Notes under the pieces: generated by a model
The model's database searches: none
Told to the model about the DNA's origin: nothing
Seen by the model: only the letters and a program-made list of their open reading frames with translations
From: Uranotaenia lowii
Lineage: Eukaryota > Arthropoda > Insecta > Diptera > Culicidae
Length of the DNA stretch: 64,000 nucleotides
NCBI RefSeq assembly: GCF_029784155.1
Contig: NC_073691.1
Span: 51,566,490-51,630,489 of the forward strand
Direction: 5' to 3'
Shown: piece after piece, positions 11,744 through 22,125 of the stretch
Position numbering within the stretch: position 1 is the first letter of the stretch
Layout: each line of letters starts with the position of its first letter
Position numbers and translations under genes: made by a program

Positions 11744-11775
11744 GAAAAAAGGGCCATTTTTCTGTCCAGTTTGAT

Positions 11776-12530
11776 TTGTCTATGCAGCAGGAAATTCGTG
11801 GAATCCCGGTCTCGCATCGCCCTCTTCTGATCCCAAGAATTTTCGAAGCTACATATAGACACGTCGATGCTGATAAAATGTGCTTTACCGATGGATCACT
11901 TATAGAGGAAACAACAGGATTTGGAGTCTTCAACGAAATATCTAGCGTCTCTCACAGTCTCCAGTCACCATGCTCTGTATATGTAGCGGAGTGTCGCTTC
12001 ACGCCCAGCTGGACACTACTATATTGTTACGGATAGTCTGAGCTCTGTTGAAGCAATCCATTCAATAAAACCAGGAAAGCACTCACCGTACTTTCTCGAG
12101 AAGATACGGAATAATTTGAGTGCTCTATCAAAACGTCGCTTTACCATCACCTTTGTTTGGGTTCCCTCTCATTGCTCGATAGTGGGCAATGAGAAGGCAG
12201 ACTCTCTGGCAAAGGTGAGGGCGATGGAAGGCGACACGTATCAACGTGAAATCATCATCAACGAATTTTACTTTTTGGTTCGAAGAAACTCTCTTGTCAA
12301 CTGGCAGCGCAAATGGGACGAGGATGAGTTGGGTCGGTGGCTCCACTCGATAATCCCAAAGGTAAGCCTTAAACCCTGGTTTAATAGGTTGGACCTGAGT
12401 CGGGATTTTATTCGTATATTCTCTCGTCTCATGTCCAATCATTACTACTTATGATTCTTTTTATTTTCATGTTTCCCTTTCTATCTTTCTTTTCCTCTAA
12501 AAAAAAGTATTAAGCTAAGGAATAAATTAT
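11776..12530 (+). pseudogene. RNase H and 3' end of the degenerate I-like element
   Basis: Frame 11776-12036 contains CFTDGSLIEETTGFGV, the first RNase H aspartate block. After a frameshift near 12005 the next frame reads VTDSLSSVEAI and then FVWVPSHCSIVGNEKADSLAK (12158-12220), the later RNase H blocks. The tail reaches QRKWDEDELGRWLHSIIPK and ends at about 12454, followed by an A-rich stretch near 12500-12535. One frameshift is clear. I-clade elements are the main insect group with an RNase H of this type. Confidence 0.75.
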
Positions 12531-13109
12531 AAAAATAAAACGTGTTTGGCTATTCAAAACCTTAAGGTATGAGCCGTTTCAAATAAAGGATTTACAAACA
12601 AAAAAATATTTTCCGTGTTCAGTAGCACATTAGGCCCGCAATGTGTTAATACGCATATGAGAAATTTACAAAGGAGTACCGCGTATACATTTATCGGTGT
12701 CCTCTCATGAAATTAAAAATACCTTGAAACAGGTCTGTCGAAGCTTTTAAGTTCAATCAAAAGTCAATCAAGTTTTGAAGGCTAACAGGAGCTCTGGTAA
12801 TTTCGTTTATTCGATGCTGGAAAGTGTCCTTCTTCGGATATCGGAAGCCAGATACTTGAATTGATAAATTGCGACGTTCTCGAAATAAAAATCTCGGTCC
12901 AGGTTCTTGGAGTCCGATTCGAAGAGATCCACATACCAGCTGTATCGAATGAGAAAGGGAAAAATATCCTCCAAAATTTTTAGTGCCAAAATCGGTCAGA
13001 CAGCCGATAAATATCGTCGTTAGTTGAATTTTCCCAAAACTAAAGATGGTAGTGAAACGCCCTGAATTATGACACGAATACTTCTAGCGGCAAATAGGAC
13101 TATTGCTTG
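12531..13109. other. Intergenic; possible but unsupported minus-strand frame
   Basis: A 60-residue minus-strand frame at 12807-12989 has a non-random look (aromatic and charged residues spread evenly) but matches no family I can name and has stops on its upstream side. I do not call it a gene. Confidence 0.25.
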
Positions 13110-13117
13110 ATGTAGAT

Positions 13118-14084
13118 CAGTGGTTTTCAAACTTTTTTCACTCAACGCCCCCTTTTTCAAATTTTTCGAGCTCAACGCCCCCCTGGGAAAATTTTTAGAA
13201 AATCTTAAAATAATGATAATCTGGATCGTTGAAAAACCATTAGCTTTTGGCTTTATATTGTTGTAAGACTTAACACAAAATTCAGTCAAATCTATATGAG
13301 GCCCTCAAAAGGCCAAAGGGCTAGGTAGGGTATTATAAGTGTAAAATGATCCATTTTAATTTTATCATATAAAACGATTCTTCATATTTTACACTATATT
13401 TTTACAACTTTTCGAAAAATGTATGAAAAATTACCAGAAATTAAAACTTAAAAGCGCGTTAAGTGAATCAAAGCGAAGTTAGCTTTGATTCACTTATATC
13501 CTTTTGGCTGAGAACTTAAAATTAAAATGCTCTTGCCTAAAAAAATTCTTTGAAATTTTCTTTCCAAAAAGCTATCACTAAATCACAGATCACACCTTTT
13601 ACACAGATTTTTTCAAAGGTTTTATCTGTTTATCGGTTTTTTAAAGAAAATACATTTGAAAAATTATCAAGCCTTGCCATCCAAAATTAATCTTTATTAG
13701 TATAACCCAAAACAATCTTACAAAACCACATCAACATGTAGAGGGTATACAAAATCTGTGACAATATAAAAAAAATCTTTTAGATACATTTTTAGAAAAA
13801 AAAATTGAGATACTGGAACAAAAATTTGCATGGAGCTCTGTGAAATTATTGATATTTTAGTCTTGAATCTGATGTTTAGTTCTGTGAAGTAATTTAATTG
13901 TTTTGCATGTAATTTAATCGTTTTCAAATCTACTTTGTTTCGTGATTCTTGAAAATATTAATTACAACCTCACCGCCCCCTGAGCCCTACCAACGCCCCC
14001 CAAATTTCAAAATTGAGCTCACCGCCCCCCTGGAAACTGACAACGCCCCCAAGGGGGCGGTAGGGACCACTTTGAAAACCACTG
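13118..14084. mobile_element. Non-autonomous hAT-type transposon with 8-bp target duplication
   Basis: Ends are CAGTGGTTTTCAAA at 13118-13131 and its complement at 14071-14084. They are flanked by perfect 8-bp duplications ATGTAGAT at 13110-13117 and 14085-14092, the hAT hallmark. The terminus matches the CAGNGGTTNTCAAA consensus of hAT/Charlie-like elements. Subterminal regions carry repeated CAACGCCCCC words on both sides (left 13144-13183, right about 13974-14060). No transposase frame is present. A 15-bp perfect hairpin with 7-nt loop lies inside at 13460-13496. Confidence 0.92.
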
Positions 14085-14295
14085 ATGTAGATTATGTGAT
14101 TGGAGGGAGAAGCAATTGTTTCGAAGACTTGACTCAGCGGTTTTGAACTGACTAGACGTGTGTTGCCAATTTTAGTAGATTTAAGCTGTGACTGTGCTAT
14201 TTATTACTAGAATTAACCAATTTTGATCCGTACTATCTTTTGTTCGTCATCATATTTATAAGAGTGCTGTTAAAAAATATATTTTATTGAGTGGT

Positions 14296-15747
14296 ATGAA
14301 CATAAACAAAGCTGCCCCCGTGGGGGCAGCGGCTACAGGTGAGAATGTTAACCTCAAACCAAAGCATATCCCAGACGACCAAGAGATGGTAGATAATTCC
14401 AATAAACCAAATGAACAACCAGAACAAGTAAGTCAAAATAAACCAGAACCAAAGAGAATATACCAAAGATTTAGTTATTGTGACGACGATAGTAGACCTT
14501 ACAGAGTAATCATAGAAAATACTGACTTAGACAACAGAAAATACGTCAATAGATTACAAATAGGAATACTACTTAACCAAATAGGATTTGATAAATGTAT
14601 CGACGATATTAAAAAGACCGGACGCAACAAAGCTACTGTATATGTTGGAAACATGAAAGATGCCAACAGACTGGCTGACTGTCAAAGTTTACATCTAAAA
14701 GGTTATAAAGCTTACATTCCTAAAAAATTCGTCACCGTAACGGGAGTTCTTCGTGATATTCCAATAGAATTGGAAATAAATGAAATTTTTGAGAACGTGA
14801 TAAGTGATGTCAAAGTGGAATCTGTGTTTAGAATGACAAGGACATTCAACGAAGAAAAAATCAAAACCAACAGAGTAGGTATAGTGTTCAGGAGCAATGT
14901 ATTGCCAAGGTTTGTACGTATGTTTTCTGTGATTAATCGAGTCGAACCATTTATACCACGTCCCGTTATCTGTTTTAAATGTCTTAGGTACAACCATATG
15001 TCTAAAAACTGTAAGAGTTCCGTACTAAGATGTAAGAATTGCACTGCCGAAGCAACAGAAGACCACGAGCCTTGCTCAAGGAAATCATATTGCTTCCATT
15101 GTAAACAAGAGGGCCACATTACGACGGACAGGAATTGTCCCCGTAGGAAAAAGGAGTCGGAAACGCAAATACTTATGGCAAGACGAAACATCACATATCA
15201 AGAGGCGAAAGAATACTTCAACATCCCAACAGTCAACCAATTTGATGTACTCAGGAATGCAGAAGAATACCCTGTGCTACCGGAAACCTTTGCTCAGGTG
15301 TTAGTTAAAGGGACTCAGGGCCGATCAACAAAAAAAAATAGTGAAGCTTCTTTAATCACAAAACCAAATTACCAAAAACACAACAAAATATTCACAAATA
15401 GTAGAAAAAATAAACCAAACGAAACAGTAGAAGAAGAAGCTGGAGTAGCTAGCTTGTTAGGGTTATCTAGACGAGATTTTTTGAAAAAGAGGAGGCTTGA
15501 GGAAGAAGAGGAAGAACACAATAACAAAAGGACTGTAAATAATCATCGTACTTCGGAAGCAGAAAAACTTAGACACGAAATACAATCACAATCAGTGTTA
15601 AAGCAAAACTACGAAGTCATGATCGCAGGTATAATACAAAAGATTGCAAAGATTCTTCAGAATCACGGCATAGCAGGAGAAGAGATTACAGCCAGCATTG
15701 TTGGGGAGTTGAAAAACATTGCTGAAAGCCATAGTGATGGCACATAA
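14296..15747 (+). CDS. ORF1 (gag-like nucleic-acid-binding protein) of the non-LTR element
   Basis: This encodes 483 residues from ATG 14296; an earlier in-frame TTG is ignored. The middle carries an RRM-like region (residues ~60-220). A cysteine-rich block follows with CCHC-type knuckles, CFKCLRYNHMSKNC and CFHCKQEGHITTDRNC, with CKNC...C between them. The C-terminal third is charged (EEEEEEHNNKR) and ends in a probable coiled coil. In non-LTR elements ORF1 binds the element RNA and forms the ribonucleoprotein that carries ORF2. It lies 12 bp upstream of ORF2, so ORF2 is probably translated by termination-reinitiation from the same RNA. No frameshift is seen. Confidence 0.88.
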   Translation: MNINKAAPVGAAATGENVNLKPKHIPDDQEMVDNSNKPNEQPEQVSQNKPEPKRIYQRFSYCDDDSRPYRVIIENTDLDNRKYVNRLQIGILLNQIGFDKCIDDIKKTGRNKATVYVGNMKDANRLADCQSLHLKGYKAYIPKKFVTVTGVLRDIPIELEINEIFENVISDVKVESVFRMTRTFNEEKIKTNRVGIVFRSNVLPRFVRMFSVINRVEPFIPRPVICFKCLRYNHMSKNCKSSVLRCKNCTAEATEDHEPCSRKSYCFHCKQEGHITTDRNCPRRKKESETQILMARRNITYQEAKEYFNIPTVNQFDVLRNAEEYPVLPETFAQVLVKGTQGRSTKKNSEASLITKPNYQKHNKIFTNSRKNKPNETVEEEAGVASLLGLSRRDFLKKRRLEEEEEEHNNKRTVNNHRTSEAEKLRHEIQSQSVLKQNYEVMIAGIIQKIAKILQNHGIAGEEITASIVGELKNIAESHSDGT

Positions 15748-15759
15748 ACAAACACAAAC

Positions 15760-18700
15760 ATGGATACAAAATTTAAAATTCTACAATCAAACATTCAAAG
15801 TTTATCAAAAAACAAAAATGAACTCATCCACGAACTAAATACAAATAAATTTGAAGCCGTACTTTTAACAGAGATATGGGTAGATCCAAACCATCTTACA
15901 ACAAAACGATATTCCATTTCAGGATATCATAATATTTTAGCACCACGTGAAGATTCTTATGGAGGAGTGGGAATTTATTTGCGTGATCAATTTCACTTTA
16001 CTAGACTGAATTTAACTACAACAGAAAAGTTTGAAACATTAGGCATAACATTGACCAAGTTAGACCTTGTGTTGGTAGTTGTCTATGTAAATCCTCGCAT
16101 AAACGTACAAGAACTTAAAACTTGCATGACAATTCTCCTACAAGAACTCAGCAATTACAGTAAAGTTGTCATAGGTGGAGACTTTAATAGCCACCATGAG
16201 CTATGGGGATGTGAAACAACCCAAGGAAAAGGTAGAGTAGTACATGAAGCTATCGTTGACTCAAACCTCGTGTTGCTTAACACAGGTGATAAAACTTATA
16301 TCCCTGGAATAATCAATCAAAATTTCAGTGCAATTGATCTTTCTTTATGTTCAGCAAACTTGTACAACCTCACAAAATGGTCAACTCAACCAAAATCCTT
16401 TGGAGGAAGCGGACATCTTTTTGTAGTAATATTACTTGAACTCCAATGGAGTAGAAAAATTAAAACTTATTATGACAGAAAATCGATTAGAGAACAAATT
16501 GCCAAAATACAACATTGGGAATTTGAAAATCTTCAAGAACTCTCAGGAAAAGCCAAAATGATATTAAAAAATAATAAAAAAACAAGTGATTATACTGCAA
16601 AATATTACTGGAGTGCTGAATTATCCACTCTATATGCAGAAAAACAAAGCGCATTAAAGAAATACCACGAATGTTGCAACAGCATAAATTTAATTGAGTG
16701 GAAAAAAAGCGCAGCCAAGTTCCAAAAAGCTAAATTAAAGCATATAAGAGAGAAATTGCAAGAACTAGCAGGTTCAATAGATCCACTTAACATGAAACAA
16801 AACTGGAAACTTGTGAGAGGTTTAAAAGCTACACCAGTAGTTAATATAAAAAACAATCCTATCAAAGAACAAAAACAACTGGCTAGCGAATTTTTACTGA
16901 TTAATTTCGGAGAAAGTAGTAGAGAAGCGACAGCACAACCACATGAAAGTACCAGACATTGCATAATAGACTTAGCTAAATGGACTTCCATAATAAATAA
17001 AAAACCGAAAAGATCTTCCCCGGGAACTGATCAACTAACATATGATATGCTTCGAATGTTAGATTGGAAAAGTACGACAAAAATCATAGAATGTTTGAAT
17101 GAGATGTGGAGAAAAGGATGTCTCCAAGACCATCTCAAAGAGATAAAGATCATTCCTATACTCAAACCAGATAAACCAGCAAACGAAGTTACTTCCTTCA
17201 GACCGATAGCGTTACTTTCTACCATCACAAAAACACTAAACACAGCAGTGCTAGAGGATATCAATAAAACTCTTCATTCCTCCAAAATACTACCTGATAC
17301 TTCCTTCGGTTTTAGAAAAAATATGTCCACAGAAAACTGCGTGACATATGCCACAAATTTTATAATGGAAAGCAAAAGAAAGGGAATGACGGTAATTGGA
17401 GTATTTTTTGACTTCAAAAATGCTTTCAATTCAATAAACGTCAGCAAACTGAGAAATATAATGACGACAAATAACTTCAGTCCCGATAGTATCACGTGGA
17501 TCTACAATTTTCTAGTAAATAGAAAAACTATTATCCACACAGAAGAAGGACTAGTGGAACATGTAGTTTCAAGTGGACTACCACAAGGTGATGTTCTATC
17601 CCCCACTCTATTCAACATCTACACCTCAAGCCTCCATGAGACTAATCTAGACCCTAACGAAGCAACACTTCAATTTGCGGACGATTTTCTCAAATTGGTT
17701 AGACTTAAGAACGAAAATCAAGCAATACTGAAAATGCAAGAAAAAATTGAAGTATTTGTAAGAAAAGCCACAAACCTTGGACTCGTCATAAACTGCACCA
17801 AAACAAAAGCTATGATCTTCAAAAACAGTGCGAAGGTTCTTAATCTTAGAATAAACGGAGAAATATTAGAAACAGTTAGAAGTTATAAGTACCTGGGTAT
17901 AACCCTAGACCAAACACTAAGATACGGCATGCATATAAAAACAATGATCGACAAAATACACGATAGACAGAAAATGCTCAAGGTCATCGGAAGCATAAAA
18001 AGTGGAGCAAACCCCCAGGTTATGATGCTATACTACAAAGCTCTGTATGGAGGTTTTCTCAATTACGGTTCAATATTCTATGGAGGAGCTAGCAAGACTT
18101 ACATTGAAAAACTGGAAGTAACTAATAGACAATGTCTTAGAATAGCTACAGGTTGTTCCAAATCAACACCTTTGAACACACTAGCAGCAATAGCAGGAGA
18201 AGGTCCCCTATACCTTAAAAGGATCTATTTAACAAAAAATCGTATACTAAAACACATATTTAGAAACGACTTGATTGCTCAACAATTACAAAGCCTAGAC
18301 CAAAGTAATGTAAACTACAAAAAACAAAATACCTTCTTGGAACAAATATACCTAGAAAACAAGAATGAGTTTCAACAGCTATACTTACAACACACTACAG
18401 AGGTTCAAATCTCCAACGTTTCAATTTTGGATCAGATACCAGAAACACAAATAAGGAAAAAACAACAGTCACCAGAAGTAATGCGAAAAGAAGTCATGCA
18501 CATGTTAAACACTCAATACCCAACCTTTACACAAATCTATACGGATGCATCAAAATATGCGAATAAATGCGGAATTGGAATATTCGAAGCAGACAATAGC
18601 AGAGAAATTAGCATGCATCTTGAAAATGAAGTTTCTATAACCACAGCAGAACTCATCGCTATAAAAACAGCGCTGGAAAACATCAACACTGAAACAACAG

Positions 18701-19365
18701 TCAGAACATTAATCCTCACAGATTCTCAAGCATCTTGTTGCATTCTAAAACAACAACAGGAAACAAACGAATTTGACGAATTGACTTTCCAAATTCTCAA
18801 ATTAGCTGATACAAAGAAGACCACCATACAATGGATACCTGCCCATATAAACATCCCAGGAAACGAGAAAGCGGATACCGCGGCCAAACATGGATTATCG
18901 AGTCCGTGTATATTAGTAAATAAAACGAGATTCAGTGACAAAACGCTGAAGGCGAAAAAGGAATGGATGAATTCTATCGATAGATGGTATAAAGAATATA
19001 CAAACACAGCACAAAAAGGATCAAAATTTTATAGATTCCAGTCATCGTTCAACAAAAAACCCTGGTACTGGAATAGTAAACTGAAAAACACACAAATTCG
19101 AACCATGAATCGTATATTAAGTGGACATGATTATTCCCCTTACTGGCTCGGAATAATGAGAATTCGCGACACAACATATTGCGATCTCTGTGAAGAACCC
19201 TTTACAAGCGAACATATCATCTTATATTGTATTAAATTCAATCATCTACGCAATTACTACGATTGGGATAAATTTACTAATCTTCTCGAGCTATTTCGAG
19301 ATTTCGATGAAAATCGTATGAAAGAGGTCCTATCTTTCCTTGAAAAAACGAAACTTAAAATCTAA
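15760..19365 (+). CDS. ORF2: endonuclease, reverse transcriptase and RNase H of the non-LTR element
   Basis: This encodes 1,201 uninterrupted residues. The order is: apurinic-type endonuclease (ILQSNIQSL at the start, LTEIW, SYGGVGIYL, GGDFNSHHELWGC at about residues 139-151); reverse transcriptase (FRPIALLSTITK, GVFFDFKNAFNSI, SGLPQGDVLSPTLFNIY, then the catalytic QFADDF at about residue 640); and RNase H (QIYTDASKYANKCGIGIF, LTDSQAS, QWIPAHINIPGNEKADTAAKH). A last Cys-His cluster follows, YCDLCEEPFTSEHIILYC. RNase H plus an AP endonuclease places it in the I superfamily. The catalytic box is FADD rather than YADD, a common variant. The protein nicks the target, primes cDNA synthesis from it, and removes RNA. 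Confidence 0.92.
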   Translation: MDTKFKILQSNIQSLSKNKNELIHELNTNKFEAVLLTEIWVDPNHLTTKRYSISGYHNILAPREDSYGGVGIYLRDQFHFTRLNLTTTEKFETLGITLTKLDLVLVVVYVNPRINVQELKTCMTILLQELSNYSKVVIGGDFNSHHELWGCETTQGKGRVVHEAIVDSNLVLLNTGDKTYIPGIINQNFSAIDLSLCSANLYNLTKWSTQPKSFGGSGHLFVVILLELQWSRKIKTYYDRKSIREQIAKIQHWEFENLQELSGKAKMILKNNKKTSDYTAKYYWSAELSTLYAEKQSALKKYHECCNSINLIEWKKSAAKFQKAKLKHIREKLQELAGSIDPLNMKQNWKLVRGLKATPVVNIKNNPIKEQKQLASEFLLINFGESSREATAQPHESTRHCIIDLAKWTSIINKKPKRSSPGTDQLTYDMLRMLDWKSTTKIIECLNEMWRKGCLQDHLKEIKIIPILKPDKPANEVTSFRPIALLSTITKTLNTAVLEDINKTLHSSKILPDTSFGFRKNMSTENCVTYATNFIMESKRKGMTVIGVFFDFKNAFNSINVSKLRNIMTTNNFSPDSITWIYNFLVNRKTIIHTEEGLVEHVVSSGLPQGDVLSPTLFNIYTSSLHETNLDPNEATLQFADDFLKLVRLKNENQAILKMQEKIEVFVRKATNLGLVINCTKTKAMIFKNSAKVLNLRINGEILETVRSYKYLGITLDQTLRYGMHIKTMIDKIHDRQKMLKVIGSIKSGANPQVMMLYYKALYGGFLNYGSIFYGGASKTYIEKLEVTNRQCLRIATGCSKSTPLNTLAAIAGEGPLYLKRIYLTKNRILKHIFRNDLIAQQLQSLDQSNVNYKKQNTFLEQIYLENKNEFQQLYLQHTTEVQISNVSILDQIPETQIRKKQQSPEVMRKEVMHMLNTQYPTFTQIYTDASKYANKCGIGIFEADNSREISMHLENEVSITTAELIAIKTALENINTETTVRTLILTDSQASCCILKQQQETNEFDELTFQILKLADTKKTTIQWIPAHINIPGNEKADTAAKHGLSSPCILVNKTRFSDKTLKAKKEWMNSIDRWYKEYTNTAQKGSKFYRFQSSFNKKPWYWNSKLKNTQIRTMNRILSGHDYSPYWLGIMRIRDTTYCDLCEEPFTSEHIILYCIKFNHLRNYYDWDKFTNLLELFRDFDENRMKEVLSFLEKTKLKI

Positions 19366-19489
19366 AAATAATTGGCAACATTAAACACGAAAAAATAGTC
19401 ATAGTCAAGTTAGTGGTGTTATAGAGTAACGTTCTCTGGCCAAAACATTAAAACGAAGAAGAAGAAGAAGAAGAAGAATTGTTTCGAAG

Positions 19490-20117
19490 CAAAAAGGAAT
19501 CGTGATCACAGCAAAATCTTGGGCATAACGTGCTCAGGATTTAGCGGATATTTACAGCAAATAAGAGCGTTTATGTAAATCAGCATTCAATCCTTGTCTA
19601 TTGGCCAGCGTTCTTCAAGATGCTGCTACATTGCTTTCTAATTTACGCGATGGATACGCGAATAACTTGTATTTCCTGAAAGTTTGAGGCTCAAACGCGT
19701 TAATGGTTGAGGTGAAAAACTTACACAAAAGTACTGAGTGTACGTGTTTCTTGTATCAACATGTGTGTGTGAGTGTACCTTCCCTTAACATTATGAGGAT
19801 GATTATAAAGGCTGATCGAGATCAACTCCAGACCAAATCAAAATCTAACATACAGAAAGAATATTCGTTGTTTTTATTGATATTCTATGCGTAATAATCA
19901 TACAATTTTCATTTTAGCCACTTTAAAATTACATCCATGTATGCAATTGCCTCTTCAAAAATATTACAAGTGGGAATTTCATAGTTGGTCTATTTAAGGA
20001 CAAAAAAAAAATGAAGAAGCCTAAAATGCAGTTTACTTATAGAGAGTCGACGACGCCTTTTGGAAAAATTAAACTCTATAACGCAAGGATAAACAGCTTT
20101 TGGTCACCGTTGTCCTC
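19490..20117. other. Spacer and 3' UTR of SPARC (minus strand)
   Basis: The first part continues the target sequence of the I-type element. A minus-strand AATAAA (plus 19873-19878) lies 240 bp below the SPARC stop codon and is a reasonable poly(A) signal, so roughly 19860-20117 is probably SPARC 3' UTR. No other gene seen. Confidence 0.45.
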
Positions 20118-21222
20118 TTATTCATCCGCGATCTCCAGGTCAATCTTTTCAAATTCGTTCTCTTTGTTAATTTTGGCACAACGTTCCGTCAACTCCTCCT
20201 GCAAAAATTAAAAAACAAAACAAAATTAAATTCAGAGGAAAAAGGATTACTCTTTAAAGTTCTCAAGTACCTCCTCCAGCTCCAAGCACTTGCCCCACTC
20301 CTGCAGGGTGATCCTGTGATCGTCGTTGGGATCGCAGCTCTCCAGGAACGGAGCGATGCAGTGCTCCAGGGCCATCAGCGGGGCTCGGATCGGGAAAAGT
20401 TCATGCCGCGAGACGGAATTATCGTTCGGGTACCCGTCCAGGTCACACCACTTCCAGATCGCTGCATTGGTCCATCGCTTGGTCATGTTGGATTCGGCTT
20501 CGTGTTCCATCTCCAGATACGCTTCCGGCAGCTCGTTCCGGACGGCCAAGTCGCGCATCACGTTGAACAGCCACTCGCGCATACGCCTCGGGAAGTCGGA
20601 CAGATCGTTCTCGGAACAATCCTAGGGAAATGTGGAGGTTTAGTTTCAAGAAATATCATTGTTAAGGTAGTCTTCGAATTACCGGCATGGTTCGGCACTG
20701 TCCGTAGTAATCGATGTGCACGTGATGTACTTCCGGTCCTCGACAGCGCGGATCATCCGTATTGCAGAGACAGCGCTGACGATGGACTTCACAGGCCGAA
20801 TCCCAGGTCTCGTTCAAGTTTGTGCAGACCTTGCGGCGTACATCCACCTCCGAGGGGCACTCCGGGATACAAACGCACTTGGCTTCGGTTCCCTCGGCCT
20901 GGCAGATTCTTCCGGCACCGCATCGGACTCCCTTGCACGGATCAACCATCCGGGGAGCATTTTCGATGTCCTCTGGGAAATTGTAGTGCTCGGCAGCTAT
21001 TTTGGCGGCAAGTTCTCGGGCCAGAGCATCCTCCCGGTCGTACTCTCGCTGAACGTGCTGGGCCTCGATCTGCCTGAGTAGTGCCTCGTCCTCTTCGTCG
21101 AATTCTTCCCCGGCCGAATCGTCGTCCATCAGCGAATCTTCGTTCATGATTTGAGCCCTTGTGCCTTGCACCAAGAACACCGATAGCAGCAGCAACGCTG
21201 CGCTTAACTCGATACGCCTCAT
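20118..21222 (-). CDS. SPARC: SPARC (BM-40/osteonectin), secreted calcium-binding matrix protein, three coding exons
   Basis: Coding exons on the minus strand are 21222-20683, 20621-20271 and 20198-20118, with short introns of 61 and 72 bp; all junctions are GT/AG and phase 0, giving 323 residues. ATG 21222 gives a signal peptide (MRRIELSAALLLLSVFLVQG). An acidic domain follows (EDSLMDDDSAGEEFDEEDE), then the follistatin-like module (CKGVRCGAGRICQAEG, CVCIPECP), then the extracellular calcium-binding domain with MREWLFNVMRDLA. The paired EF-hand region (CDLDGYPNDN, ESCDPNDDHRITLQEW) closes with the short third exon, which supplies the last cysteine. In insects SPARC is made by haemocytes and fat body and chaperones collagen IV into basement membranes. 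The longest single frames overrun both splice donors, so they misreport the ends. No defect is seen. Confidence 0.95.
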
Positions 21223-22125
21223 TTTGCGCACCAGCAGCGTTTGTCGTCGTTCAGAACTTTTCTGATGCAGTGTCTACAACGCGTTCTGGGTCATTAATGA
21301 TGTGAAGATTTTATCGGGCAGATATTCAATTGAAAGAAAGTAGAAGTGAGGAACGAGAAAAAACAGAGCACAATTATAATGAGTGTACCAGATTGGCTGT
21401 TGATAAGTTGAAAATCAGACTGCTGGAGTAGAAGTTTTATTTATTTATGATGCTGATTCGCGACCGAATGAACGGATACGATCGGTCTGGAAAATATATT
21501 AACATTAGGTTTGCCCTTAGTTGGCAAGCAAAAAATGCATGCTCGAATGATAGAGATGAACTGGCAGCTCCGATTATGTTTCGATCGGACGATATCTTTC
21601 GAAAGAAAAGATATTATACTTACATAAATGTCATGATATGATGAAATAAGTCAAGCTTTTCCAAATTTCAGTTTACTTGGAAAAACTACGACTGACCCCA
21701 GGTTTAACGTTATATAACCTTAAACAACAGAAAAATCTAAATCTTTGAATGAAGACCTGAACCAAGATGGTCAGGGCTGGAAACATTTTATTAATTTTTG
21801 ATAAAGTAATGAAAGAATTGTGTTTTGGAATATTGCCGTCAGTCCGCTTAAAAAAACTGGATTTAGAACATCGTACTAATCCGATTCAAATTGATGCGAT
21901 ACCATAATGAACTTCTAGCAATTGACAACTTCTAGTAATAATTCTAGACATGAGAAAGTTTTCTTGGATATGTCTGATTTGATTTAAATTGATTTTAACT
22001 TAATTTATCCTCGAGCTTCCAAATATACCAATAACTTTTTTTATGAAGTTCGGTTATGCAGAAATTTCGAAACAGCTCGTAACAAGAACTTTGCAAAACT
22101 CTGTCATAAATGCCGTTAAAAATAG
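21223..22125. other. SPARC upstream region and intergenic spacer
   Basis: The first ~100 bp above ATG 21222 is probably SPARC 5' UTR and promoter. I found no TATA box that I would defend and no coding sequence. Confidence 0.35.

Larger units (their letters stand above)
14127..19476 (+). mobile_element. Full-length I-superfamily non-LTR retrotransposon
   Basis: A 13-bp target-site duplication (AATTGTTTCGAAG at 14114-14126 and 19477-19489) brackets a 5,350-bp unit that ends in a (GAA)n tail at about 19455-19476. It holds a 5' UTR of 169 bp, ORF1, a 12-bp spacer, ORF2 and a short 3' UTR. Both frames are open throughout, so this may be a recent and possibly active copy. It inserted 22 bp to the right of the hAT target duplication. 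Base composition is strikingly A-rich on the coding strand compared with the host genes. Confidence 0.92.

Noticed and set aside
12807..12989. Minus-strand frame of 60 residues, possibly a chemoreceptor relic interrupted by the hAT and I-type insertions
   Set aside because: Joining flanking sequence across the two insertions leaves stops, and no family motif is present.
20100..21077. 325-residue plus-strand frame across SPARC
   Set aside because: It is antisense to SPARC exons, which have clear domain and splice-site support.
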